Below, one piece after another: positions 53,381 through 62,579 of a DNA stretch of 64,000 bases. How positions within the stretch are numbered: the first letter of the stretch is position 1; each line of letters opens with the position of its first letter. The notes under the pieces are model-generated. The model was not told where the DNA came from and ran no database searches. It saw only the letters and a program-made list of their open reading frames with translations. Position numbers and translations under genes: made by a program. Source of the stretch: Paenibacillus oralis (GTDB lineage Bacteria; Bacillota; Bacilli; Paenibacillales; Paenibacillaceae); NCBI RefSeq assembly GCF_003863965.1, contig NZ_RRCN01000001.1:2178526-2242525 (forward strand). Direction: 5' to 3'.

Positions 53381-55162
53381 GTCGCACTCTACGTGAGTGC
53401 GTGGATTGAAATGTTGCTATTTAAAGGTGTAACAATCACGAATGATGGTCGCACTCTACGTGAGTGCGTGGATTGAAATCCGGATGGCAGCCACGTCTAT
53501 TACGACACCTCCGGTCGCACTCTACGTGAGTGCGTGGATTGAAATTGCGTATTGCAACCGAGTATGACGCTGTAAATTCCGTCGCACTCTACGTGAGTGC
53601 GTGGATTGAAATACCTTATGGCGATCGCAAATAAGAGTGGTTGTCCGTCGCACTCTACGTGAGTGCGTGGATTGAAATTATAACGACACCACAGACAAAG
53701 ATATTGGCATGCTGAGTCGCACTCTACGTGAGTGCGTGGATTGAAATATTCAAAAGATTACTCATTTTTGCACCTCTCCCGATGTCGCACTCTACGTGAG
53801 TGCGTGGATTGAAATCCATCACTGACATTTGTAAAAAGCTCGTTTATCGCGTCGCACTCTACGTGAGTGCGTGGATTGAAATTTGTGGTGTACCATATCA
53901 GCAAATGTTATTCTACTGTCGCACTCTACGTGAGTGCGTGGATTGAAATTAAGTTTGTTTTCAGCCAGCTACCAAACGGTTTCAGTCGCACTCTACGTGA
54001 GTGCGTGGATTGAAATTACGCCATGGACTTCTCCTATCAAGGTTGGGCTAACTGTCGCACTCTACGTGAGTGCGTGGATTGAAATGCTCATTGCCAGACT
54101 GAAAAGCCTGGTCTGCCTTGGAGTCGCACTCTACGTGAGTGCGTGGATTGAAATACGAATTATTCCAGCGTTGAGGATTATGTACGTGGAGTCGCACTCT
54201 ACGTGAGTGCGTGGATTGAAATTTGAAGGTGATTGGGATACATTCGCAGGGCAATATTGTCGCACTCTACGTGAGTGCGTGGATTGAAATCGGCTATGAG
54301 CAGAAATTGGAGAACGTGGCGCATGCGTCGCACTCTACGTGAGTGCGTGTATTGAAATAAATCTTTCAGGATTTGGTATCCAGATGTGCGGAACCGTCGC
54401 ACTCTACGTGAGTGCGTGGATTGAAATGGCTGGGTGCATCGAGAAACCGGTAAGCGCCGGTTTGTCGCACTCTACGTGAGTGCGTGGATTGAAATGGGGA
54501 ACGTTCAACGACTATCGGTGAGAAACCGAGTCGCACTCTACGTGAGTGCGTGGATTGAAATTAGCGCTAAATTTACGAGTCTGACCCCAAGGGTGCGCGT
54601 CGCACTCTACGTGAGTGCGTGGATTGAAATGTTTAAAATTTCCTCGATTACTTCGCTTTTGTCATGTCGCACTCTACGTGAGTACGTGGATTGAAATATT
54701 GCTGCCTGTGTTCAGATCAAAGAAATCGCCGTCGCACTCTATGTGAGTGCGTGGATTGAAATCGGAAAGAGGAAGCACCGGCTGCGCCGCCGGATGGTCG
54801 CGCTCTATGTGAGTGCGTGGATTGAAATATCACGCCCAATGTCCGGGGCAAGCGGCAAATACCGTCGCACTCTATGTGAGTGCGTGGATTGAAATAAGAA
54901 GTTTCTCGGGGAATACGGGCTCGAAGTTAGACAATCGCACTCTATGTGGGTGCGTGGATTGAAATATTGGAAAGGTCAACAATGATGCGGATGGTCGGGT
55001 CGCACTCCATGTGAGTGCGTGGATTGAAATGCTCACCAGCTCTTGGCCGCGCTAATGGCGCTCCTGGTCGCACTCCATGTGAGTACGTGGATTGAAATCC
55101 CAATTTTCGATGCGATTAACGCCATGCCCGGTCACACTCTTTGTAAGTGCGTAGATTGCAGG
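53381..55162 (+). CRISPR. Type I-C CRISPR array: 27 repeats, 26 spacers
   Basis: Repeat of 32 bases starting GTCGCACTCTACGTG and ending GGATTGAAAT, the standard I-C repeat in plus-strand orientation; spacers run about 33-37 bases. Repeat starts: 53381, 53448, 53514, 53581, 53647, 53716, 53784, 53851, 53918, 53985, 54054, 54123, 54191, 54259, 54327, 54396, 54464, 54530, 54599, 54666, 54731, 54797, 54864, 54934, 54999, 55067, 55131. The first 14 are identical. Repeat 15 has one change (GTGTATT), and from repeat 20 on nearly all differ (ACGTG to ATGTG, CTCTA to CTCCA, AGTGC to AGTAC); the last is strongly degenerate. This gradient fits leader-end insertion at 53381. No spacer target was recognised. 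Confidence 0.97.
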
Positions 55163-55262
55163 GAAATATTGGACTACACTTTCATACTATTGACTAACCG
55201 TTCATAATAAATGCTCTGATTCTGAAAGTCTCGCAACTTTTTGGGGTTCATAGCAAAGCGCT

Positions 55263-55480
55263 TTAGGTAGAGATGATAATCATGGCGTTAAACGTCAAGA
55301 TGGCTTTCCACGTAATTTGTACGACTTCCCACACGTCGCCGAAGACGACGACCCCGGTCAGCAGAGCCAGCACCGCGCCGCTGTAGGCAGACCGGCCGAT
55401 GTTCAGCCCTTTGGGCTGCCAAATCACGAAGTCAACGTCATGATAAAAATAACCTATGTCGCAACGATGTCAAAACTCAT
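55263..55480 (-). pseudogene. arsB: Relic of arsB (arsenite efflux pump), N-terminal part
   Basis: On the minus strand from ATG 55480 (behind GGAGGGGAAC): MSFDIVAT, an in-frame [12 protein letters not shown], a one-base loss, then the ArsB-like string WQPKGLNIG ... [20 protein letters not shown] and [14 protein letters not shown], ending at TAA 55263-55265. This is the first ~70 residues of an ArsB/ArsB-like permease; the remaining ~350 are gone. It lies between CRISPR array 1 and the copied upstream region of cas3. Confidence 0.75.
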
Positions 55481-55493
55481 AGTTCCCCTCCAT

Positions 55494-55624
55494 TATTACA
55501 ACCGGAGAAGTGTATAGCTAAGCGAGTTGCTTGTTGGGATTGCTACTTAATTGTAATAAGGCTTTTTACCCGTATATTGGTGAATTATGACAAATCTTGC
55601 GGTAAAATAGAACTAGGTTGTATA
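55494..55624 (+). repeat. Copy 2 of the cas3 upstream region
   Basis: The native context of the region copied at 52574-52694. It ends 25 bases before the cas3 start and presumably holds the promoter of the intact cas operon, although I could not pick a clear -35/-10 pair. Confidence 0.85.
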
Positions 55625-55649
55625 TGATCATACGCGAGGAGATGTGCTT

Positions 55650-58067
55650 GTGTATATTGCCCATGTACGACAACTCGATAAAGAAATTCAAACGATAAAA
55701 ACGCACTTGCTTGGAGTACAACGGCTGGCGGAACAGTTCGGAGAAAAGCTGGGCCTGAAACATGTCGCTGGGTTAGCCGGGCTGCTTCACGATCTGGGGA
55801 AGTATAGCGATAAGTTCCAACAATATATAGACATCGTTGCCTTCCACCCTGAGTTGCCACAGCCGAAGCGCGGTGAGGTTGATCATTCTACAGCTGGAGG
55901 CAGGCTGCTATTTTCATTACTTCACCATAAAGAAAGTACCTTCTGCGAAAAGCTTCTGGCTGAAATCGTCGGTAACGCCATCATCTCTCATCACTCCAAC
56001 CTCCAAGACTATCTCTCACCTGAGATCAAATCCGATTACTTAAGACGAGTACAAGATACGAATCTTCCTGAATACGAATTGGCTGTTGAACGTTTTTTTC
56101 AGGACATGATGTCCAAGGAAGAGCTTATCAATTATATTCATGTTGCCGTGGATGAATTGGAACAATTTATTAATCGCACGCCTACACAAAGTTTTTTTGT
56201 TACAAAATATATTTTCAGCTGTTTAATTGATGCGGATCGGACCGACACGCGTAGTTTTGAAGAACAGGTTGAGGCTGGAGAGCCCACACAGCATCTTCTT
56301 TTGTTTGACGGCTACTATCGTCGTTTAATGGATCATCTGGCCGCTTTAAAGGAAAGAAGTGATGCAAGCGAACCGATCAACGTGCTGAGAGCCCGAATGT
56401 CGGAACAGTGCGATGTGTTCGCTGCCGAGCGCCCGTCCGGCATTTATACGTTATCCATCCCCACAGGTGGAGGCAAGACACTTGCCAGTCTTCGCTATGC
56501 GCTCAGGCATGCCGGCAAGTACAATAAACAGCGGATCATTTATGTCGTTCCGTATACAACAATCATCGAGCAAAATGCGGATGAGGTCAGGAAGATATTG
56601 AAGGATAGCGAACATATTTTGGAACATCACTCCAATATTATTGAGGACGATCCGAATGGCAGGGGAGATGATGACGAAGCAGATGACGGGATTATTACGG
56701 ACAAAGAGAAGCTTAAGCTCGCTCGCGACAATTGGGATAGCCCGATCATTTTTACTACCCTTGTCCAATTCCTCAATGTTTTTTATGCCAAAGGCAACCG
56801 CAATACCCGTCGTATGCATAATTTGAGTCATTCAGTGATCGTTTTTGATGAAGTACAGAAGGTTCCCATTCATTGTATTGCCCTGTTTAACGAGGCGTTG
56901 AATTTCTTGAAACAAGATGCTCATTGCAGCATTCTTCTCTGCACGGCCACCCAACCTACACTGGAGGAGGTGAAGCATAGTCTTTGGAAGGACCGGGATG
57001 GGGAGATTGTGCCGAATCTTTCTGAAGTTGCGAAGGCTTTTAAACGGGTCGAGCTTATTGACCAAACGGAAGATCCTATGACGAATGAGACGTTGGCCGA
57101 TTGGGTGAAGTCGGAAATCAACGAATGGGGCAGCACACTTATCATTCTCAATACAAAAAGGGTGGTTAAGGATTTATATGAAAAGCTGAAGGATTTCCCT
57201 GTGCCTGTCTACCATCTAAGTACATCCATGTGTGCGGCACACCGAAAAGAGCAGCTTGAGGAAATCCGAGGTATGCTGGATCAGCAAGACCCCTTTATCT
57301 GCGTAACCACACAATTAATAGAAGCTGGGGTCGATGTCAGCTTTAAATGTGTCATTCGCTCTCTCGCTGGATTGGACTCGATTGCCCAGGCCGCCGGACG
57401 ATGCAACCGGCATGGAGAAGATAAACAGCGGAATGTGTATATTATCGATCATGCGGAGGAAGCCGTTTCGAAGCTGAAGGAGATTAAAGTCGGGAAGGAG
57501 ATGTCCAGCTACATACTAGCCAGGTTTAAGAAGAAAGCTGATCAATATGAAAGAAACCTGCTTTTACCAAAGGCGATGAGTGAATATTTCCGCTATTACT
57601 ACAATAGAATGGAGGTCAATTTAAACTATTACGTTAAGAAATTAGACAAAGAGATGACCAAGCTTCTGATGTCTCTCTCACAGGAGAATGATTATGTGAC
57701 TCACTATCAAAAGAAACATGGGGCAAGCTTTCCTTTGTTGTTAAATGGGAGCTACAAAACGGCAGCGGAGCATTTTCAGGTCATTGATCAAAAAACGACT
57801 TCCGTCCTCGTGCCTTATGGAAGAGGTAAAGAACTCATTGCTCAATTGAATAGTGGAGCATGGCTTGAAGATATAAGCAAGTTTTTGAAACAAGCCCAGC
57901 AATATACGGTGAACCTGTATTCGCAAGAGCTGGAGCATTTAAGACGGGATAACGCCATTGTAGTGCACTTGGACGGCATGATTTATGAGTTGAAAGAGAA
58001 TTGGTACAGCGATGAATATGGGGTGGATTTGAAGGGGGAGGGCGGAATGGACTTTATTGGTTTTTAG
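55650..58067 (+). CDS. cas3: Cas3, HD nuclease-helicase of type I-C
   Basis: The nuclease-helicase called in by Cascade to unwind and degrade target DNA. 805 residues: N-terminal HD nuclease (His47-Asp48 in LLHDLGKYSDKF; HH in AIISHHSNL), then a superfamily 2 helicase with Walker A in IPTGGGKTLASLRYAL (~270), a DEAD-like box FDEVQKVP (~399), LCTATQPT (motif III) and motif VI QAAGRCNRHG. Length is normal. GTG 55650 follows GAGGAG at 8 bases; GTG 55644 is too close. A 415-base gap to cas5c follows, unusual for this operon. Confidence 0.96.
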   Translation: MYIAHVRQLDKEIQTIKTHLLGVQRLAEQFGEKLGLKHVAGLAGLLHDLGKYSDKFQQYIDIVAFHPELPQPKRGEVDHSTAGGRLLFSLLHHKESTFCEKLLAEIVGNAIISHHSNLQDYLSPEIKSDYLRRVQDTNLPEYELAVERFFQDMMSKEELINYIHVAVDELEQFINRTPTQSFFVTKYIFSCLIDADRTDTRSFEEQVEAGEPTQHLLLFDGYYRRLMDHLAALKERSDASEPINVLRARMSEQCDVFAAERPSGIYTLSIPTGGGKTLASLRYALRHAGKYNKQRIIYVVPYTTIIEQNADEVRKILKDSEHILEHHSNIIEDDPNGRGDDDEADDGIITDKEKLKLARDNWDSPIIFTTLVQFLNVFYAKGNRNTRRMHNLSHSVIVFDEVQKVPIHCIALFNEALNFLKQDAHCSILLCTATQPTLEEVKHSLWKDRDGEIVPNLSEVAKAFKRVELIDQTEDPMTNETLADWVKSEINEWGSTLIILNTKRVVKDLYEKLKDFPVPVYHLSTSMCAAHRKEQLEEIRGMLDQQDPFICVTTQLIEAGVDVSFKCVIRSLAGLDSIAQAAGRCNRHGEDKQRNVYIIDHAEEAVSKLKEIKVGKEMSSYILARFKKKADQYERNLLLPKAMSEYFRYYYNRMEVNLNYYVKKLDKEMTKLLMSLSQENDYVTHYQKKHGASFPLLLNGSYKTAAEHFQVIDQKTTSVLVPYGRGKELIAQLNSGAWLEDISKFLKQAQQYTVNLYSQELEHLRRDNAIVVHLDGMIYELKENWYSDEYGVDLKGEGGMDFIGF

Positions 58068-58303
58068 TCCATCCCTAGACAGGCTTCTGACATACTTGTT
58101 ATTTTTTCAATCCGCGCAATATGCGAAAGACACTACCCTACAATATGCTTATATGAATCATCATTAGAACTAAAAAAACAAAAAGACAAGCACATCATCA
58201 ATGCTGCTGAATATATAAAAACAAGGGGGGCAAAAAACGAGCGTTCAATAATAAGTATATCAGAGAGCCTTCTCTAGAGAACGGAATTACGGAGGTGAGA
58301 ACT

Positions 58304-58408
58304 GTGCTTCACAACAAGCCAAAGTCCATGGTGAACGAGAAGGTTGAATTAATCTATGCAGAGATTTTGAAGCAAATTGTTGAAGTAATTAAAAAAAGAA
58401 CCAGCTAG
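58304..58408 (+). CDS. 34-residue peptide gene between cas3 and cas5c
   Basis: GTG 58304 with ACGGAGGTGAGA 5-6 bases before it, a strong Shine-Dalgarno. The product (LHNKPKSMVNEKVELIYAEI then a Lys/Val/Ile helix ending IKKRTS) is basic and helical, and I do not recognise it. Small open frames arise by chance, but the ribosome site and position inside the cas operon make it worth keeping. A GCAGCC/GGGCTGC hairpin with T-rich flank (58421-58456) lies between it and cas5c. 58068-58303 shows no gene. Confidence 0.45.
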   Translation: MLHNKPKSMVNEKVELIYAEILKQIVEVIKKRTS

Positions 58409-58483
58409 ATGATGAGTGTTGCAGCCTGAGAGGAATAAAATCTTTTTCGGGCTGCTTTCACTGTAAAGGAGGTGATCCAAACC

Positions 58484-59197
58484 ATGAGAAACGAAGTCCA
58501 GTTCGAAGTTTTCGGCGATTACGCTTTATTCACCGACCCTTTAACCAAAATAGGCGGTGAGAAGCTGTCCTACAGTGTTCCAACCTACCAAGCGATCAAG
58601 GGAATCCTGGAATCCATCTACTGGAAGCCGACCATCATGTATATCATCGACGAGTTGCGTGTAATGAAGCCGATCCAGATGGAATCGAAAGGTGTGCGCC
58701 CGATCGAATATGGGGGCGGGAACACGCTGGCAAATTATACGTATCTGAAGGATGTCCATTACCAAGTGAGAGCCCATTTTGTCTTTAACGAACACCGGCC
58801 TGACCTCGCCTTTGACCGCAATGAAGGGAAGCATTACAGCATCCTTCAACGTTCGTTGAAAGCGGGAGGACGCAGAGATATTTTCCTCGGTACTAGAGAG
58901 TGTCAGGGGTATGTCCAGCCTTGTGAATTTGGCACTGGACCGGGTTTTTACGATACAGAAGAAAGAACGCAGTATTTAGGAACGATGGTTCACGGGTTCA
59001 ACTATCCGGATGAAACCGGAAAGAATGAGCTTTCTATAAGGCTGTGGCCCGTAGAGATGAATAAAGGGTATATCCAGTTTCCGAAGCCGGAAGAGTGCAC
59101 GATTGTTCGTTCGGTTAGAGAGATGGAGCCCAAATCGTTCAATTCGGATAACATCGAGTCTGCGGAACAACTGCTCCGTAATTTAGGAGGTGAATGA
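58484..59197 (+). CDS. cas5c: Cas5c (Cas5d), crRNA-processing endoribonuclease
   Basis: In type I-C, Cas5 replaces Cas6: it cuts the repeat RNA and stays on the 5' handle of the crRNA within Cascade. 237 residues with the Cas5 opening [42 protein letters not shown], the conserved GTRECQGYV and [21 protein letters not shown] 58484 is set by a full-length AAAGGAGGTGATCC. It overlaps nothing upstream but abuts cas8c by one base, so translation is coupled. Confidence 0.95.
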   Translation: MRNEVQFEVFGDYALFTDPLTKIGGEKLSYSVPTYQAIKGILESIYWKPTIMYIIDELRVMKPIQMESKGVRPIEYGGGNTLANYTYLKDVHYQVRAHFVFNEHRPDLAFDRNEGKHYSILQRSLKAGGRRDIFLGTRECQGYVQPCEFGTGPGFYDTEERTQYLGTMVHGFNYPDETGKNELSIRLWPVEMNKGYIQFPKPEECTIVRSVREMEPKSFNSDNIESAEQLLRNLGGE

Positions 59198-59198
59198 G

Positions 59199-61082
59199 AT
59201 GAGTTGGCTGCTCCACCTATATGAAACGTATGAGGCTAATCTGGATCAAGTCGGGAAAATGGTAAAAAAACGTAGTGACCGGGAATACACGCTGCTGCCG
59301 GTTTCTCACACAACCCAGAATGCACATATTGAGGTTTCGATCGATGAAGACGGTGATTTTCTTGAGGCCAGAGTGTTGGAGAAGGAAAGCACCTTAATCC
59401 CCTGCACAGAAGAATCAGCGAGTCGGTCAGGCTCCAAGGTTGCTCCATATCCGTTACACGACAAGCTTAGTTATGTCGCTGGCGACTTCGTCAAGTATGG
59501 CGGTCAGATCAAAAATCCGGATGAGGTTCCTTTTGATAAGTACATCCGCAATTTGGAGGAATGGGCCAATTCGCCATATGCCACAGAGAAATTGAAATGT
59601 ATTTATACGTATTTGCGCAAGGGGCGGTTAATAGAGGACTTGGTTGCCGCAAAAATAATCAAGCTTGACGAGAATGGTCGGTTGATAGAGAAATGGGATG
59701 ATAAATACAAGGCAAAGCTCGGGGAAAAGCCGCCTATTTTCTCAAGCGGGGCTGCGGAGACATCCAGCGCTTTTGTCCGTTTTAATGTGTTCACCCCTGA
59801 TTCACCGGAGGATGTTTGGAAAGACAAAGCGATGTTTGATTCGTTTATTGCCTTTTACAATCAAAAGCTGGGAGAACAGGACGTTTGTTTTGTTACAGGA
59901 GAAACACTTCCGAGTACGGAGCGGCATGCGAACAAAATTCGTCATGCGGCGGACAAAGCAAAGTTAATTTCTGCGAATGACAATTCTGGCTTCACCTTTC
60001 GCGGACGCTTTAAAACGAGCAGGGAAGCGGTATCGATCAGTTATGAGGTGTCGCAGAAAGCGCACAATGCCTTGAAATGGCTGATTCACCGTCAGGGGAA
60101 AACGATTGATGAACGGGTCTTTCTGGTGTGGGGCAACGATAATGATCCTGTTCCGAATACCGACGAAGACATCGTTGATATGGAGCGACATTTAGGCCGG
60201 GAGATTGAAAGGGAACCGGATACGGACAAGCCTTATGCCGACCAGGTAAAACGAGCGATTGACGGGTTCCGGAATGATCTTACATATCAAGCAGAGGTGA
60301 ATATTCTCGTTCTGGACTCGGCAACGACGGGCCGGATGGCGGTGCTTTACTATCGGCATCTGAATAAAGAGCTGTATTTGAACCGTCTGGAAGAGTGGCA
60401 TAAGTCTTGTGCCTGGGAGCATCGGTACCGCAGGGACGAAGAGAAGTTTGTTTCATTTTATGGGGCGCCGGCGACCAAAGATATTGCTTTTGCTGCTTAC
60501 GGCCCAAGAGCGAGCGAAAAGATCGTCAAAGGTTTAATGGAGCGGATTATCCCTTGCATTGTCGATAAACGTACAGTTCCCCGAGACATTGTTAGGAGTG
60601 CCTTCCACCGGGCTTCGAATCCGGTTTCGATGGAACGGTGGGAATGGGAGAAGACGCTAAGCATTGCATGCGCATTGATCCGAAAAATGCTGCTGGAACA
60701 AAAGGAGGAATGGAATGTGCCGCTAAACACCGAATCCAGGGATCGGAGTTATCTGTTTGGCCGCTTGCTGGCTGTGGCGGATGTGCTGGAACGAGGAGCG
60801 CTTGGCAAAGACGAGACGAGGTCTACCAACGCGATTCGTTATATGAACTCTTTTGCCCAGAATCCTAGCCGAACTTGGAAAACAATTCAAGCCAGCCTGC
60901 AGCCTTATCAGGCCAAGCTGGGAACGAAAGCTACCTATTTATCCAAGATGATTGATGAAATCGCCGATCAATTTAAGGATGGCGAGTTTAATAATACTCC
61001 TTTAACAGAGCAATATCTGCTGGGATTCTACAGTCAACGCCGTGAACTTTATAAGAAAAAAGAGGAGGATACAAACGAATGA
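59199..61082 (+). CDS. cas8c: Cas8c (Csd1), large subunit of type I-C Cascade
   Basis: The large Cascade subunit that reads the PAM and triggers R-loop formation. 627 residues typical of Csd1: SWLLHLYETYEANLDQVGK, FVRFNVFTPDSPEDVWKD, CFVTGETLPSTERHANKIR and the C-terminal FAQNPSRTWKTIQASLQPY. ATG 59199 follows AGGAGGTGA. In known I-C systems an internal start within cas8c also makes the small Cas11c subunit; candidate in-frame starts exist in its last third. It overlaps cas7c by four bases. Confidence 0.95.
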   Translation: MSWLLHLYETYEANLDQVGKMVKKRSDREYTLLPVSHTTQNAHIEVSIDEDGDFLEARVLEKESTLIPCTEESASRSGSKVAPYPLHDKLSYVAGDFVKYGGQIKNPDEVPFDKYIRNLEEWANSPYATEKLKCIYTYLRKGRLIEDLVAAKIIKLDENGRLIEKWDDKYKAKLGEKPPIFSSGAAETSSAFVRFNVFTPDSPEDVWKDKAMFDSFIAFYNQKLGEQDVCFVTGETLPSTERHANKIRHAADKAKLISANDNSGFTFRGRFKTSREAVSISYEVSQKAHNALKWLIHRQGKTIDERVFLVWGNDNDPVPNTDEDIVDMERHLGREIEREPDTDKPYADQVKRAIDGFRNDLTYQAEVNILVLDSATTGRMAVLYYRHLNKELYLNRLEEWHKSCAWEHRYRRDEEKFVSFYGAPATKDIAFAAYGPRASEKIVKGLMERIIPCIVDKRTVPRDIVRSAFHRASNPVSMERWEWEKTLSIACALIRKMLLEQKEEWNVPLNTESRDRSYLFGRLLAVADVLERGALGKDETRSTNAIRYMNSFAQNPSRTWKTIQASLQPYQAKLGTKATYLSKMIDEIADQFKDGEFNNTPLTEQYLLGFYSQRRELYKKKEEDTNE

Positions 61083-61930
61083 GCACGCTTGGTCATAAAA
61101 TCGATTTTGCTGTTATTTTATCTGTAACAAAAGCCAATCCGAACGGGGACCCATTAAACGGCAATCGCCCTCGTCAAAATTATGACGGACACGGAGAAAT
61201 CTCCGATGTCGCCATCAAACGCAAAATTCGCAACCGCTTGCTGGATATGGGAGAAAAGGTTTTTGTCCAGTCGGATGACAGAAAAGCGGATGAATTCAAA
61301 AGTTTGCGTGAACGTGCGGATGCCCATCCGGAGCTCGCGAAGATGCTGAAAGCAAAAAATGCATCGGCTGATGAATTTGCCAAACTTGCTTGTCAGGAAT
61401 GGATTGATGTGCGCAGCATTGGGCAAGTATTTGCTTTTAAAGGTTCCGAGCTGTCTGTGGGCGTCCGTGGTCCTGTGTCTATTCATACCGCAACAAGCAT
61501 TGATCCGATCGATATTGTCAGCACGCAGATTACCAAAAGTGTAAACTCCGTAACGGGAGACAAGCGCAGCTCCGATACGATGGGCATGAAGCATCGTGTG
61601 GATTTCGGCGTGTATGTGTTTAAGGGCAGCATTAATACACAACTTGCGGAGAAGACAGGCTTCACGGAAGAAGATGCGGAGAAAATTAAGCAGGCGTTGA
61701 TCACGCTGTTTGAAAATGATAGTTCCTCTGCTCGTCCCGACGGCAGTATGGAAGTCCACAAAGTGTACTGGTGGAATCATTCTTCCAAGCTGGGGCAATA
61801 TTCTTCGGCCAAAGTGCATCGGTCTTTAAAAGTATACTCTACAACTCCCGAACCAAAAAGATTTGAAGATTATACGATTGAACTAGAGGAACTCGATGGC
61901 TTGAATGTCGAGGTTATTGATGGCCGTTAA
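61079..61930 (+). CDS. cas7c: Cas7c (Csd2), backbone of Cascade
   Basis: Forms the crRNA-binding filament of the complex. The 283-residue protein has the family opening KIDFAVILSVTKANPNGDPLNGNRPRQ (residues ~7-33, given only as a landmark), the WIDVRSIGQVFAFKG segment and TKSVNSVTGDKRSSDTMGMK. ATG 61079 overlaps the cas8c stop by four bases and has GAGGAGG upstream. cas4 starts 11 bases before its end. Confidence 0.96.
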   Translation: MSTLGHKIDFAVILSVTKANPNGDPLNGNRPRQNYDGHGEISDVAIKRKIRNRLLDMGEKVFVQSDDRKADEFKSLRERADAHPELAKMLKAKNASADEFAKLACQEWIDVRSIGQVFAFKGSELSVGVRGPVSIHTATSIDPIDIVSTQITKSVNSVTGDKRSSDTMGMKHRVDFGVYVFKGSINTQLAEKTGFTEEDAEKIKQALITLFENDSSSARPDGSMEVHKVYWWNHSSKLGQYSSAKVHRSLKVYSTTPEPKRFEDYTIELEELDGLNVEVIDGR

Positions 61931-62579
61931 TGACGAGGACCGCTATTTGATGCTGTCAGGGCTCCAGCATTTCCAATTTTGCAAACGTCAGTGGGCCCTG
62001 ATTCATATCGAACAGCAGTGGGAAGAAAATGTCAGAACCATCGAAGGCCAGCATTTGCACCAAAAAGCGGATCAACCGTTTATCAAGGAGAAGCGCAGAG
62101 ACAAGTTGATTGTTCGTGCGATGCCGATTCAGTCCAAGGAACTGCAGCTAAGCGGAATCTGTGATGTGGTTGAATTTATCCAGGACCCGGATGGAGTAGA
62201 ATTGGCGGGAGTAGAAGGTACCTATAAGGTTTACCCGGTTGAGTATAAGCGGGGGAAGCCGAAAAAAGGCGATGAAGACGTCATTCAGCTAGCAGCCCAA
62301 GCGATGTGCCTGGAAGAGATGATGCTGTGCCGCGTCGACACAGGGTACATATTCTACAACGAAATCAAGCATCGCATCGAAGTTCCGATTAGTGACATGC
62401 TGCGAGATCAAGTGAGACAAATGGCAGCTGAGATGCATCATTATTACGATAAACGTCATACGCCCAAGGTAAAGACGGGGCCGTTTTGCAAAAACTGCTC
62501 CTTGCAGCACATCTGTGTGCCCAATCTGCTGCACAAACGCTCTGTCCAAAGCTACATCGAGGGGAGGCTGAGTGAATGA
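61920..62579 (+). CDS. cas4: Cas4 nuclease for spacer acquisition
   Basis: A RecB-like Fe-S exonuclease that trims prespacers and checks the PAM with Cas1-Cas2. 219 residues with Cys21 in FCKRQWALIH and the C-terminal triad PFCKNCSLQHIC completing the four-Cys cluster, a DVVEF strand for the nuclease Asp, and VEYKRGKPK (the E-x-K core). ATG 61920 follows GAGG and overlaps cas7c; ATG of cas1 overlaps its stop. Adjacent to cas1 as is normal for I-C. Confidence 0.95.
   Translation: MAVNDEDRYLMLSGLQHFQFCKRQWALIHIEQQWEENVRTIEGQHLHQKADQPFIKEKRRDKLIVRAMPIQSKELQLSGICDVVEFIQDPDGVELAGVEGTYKVYPVEYKRGKPKKGDEDVIQLAAQAMCLEEMMLCRVDTGYIFYNEIKHRIEVPISDMLRDQVRQMAAEMHHYYDKRHTPKVKTGPFCKNCSLQHICVPNLLHKRSVQSYIEGRLSE

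Noticed and set aside
53934..54694. Two plus-strand frames of 86-90 residues inside the CRISPR array
   Set aside because: They are translations of the repeat (recurring VALYVSAWIE) and spacers, not genes.
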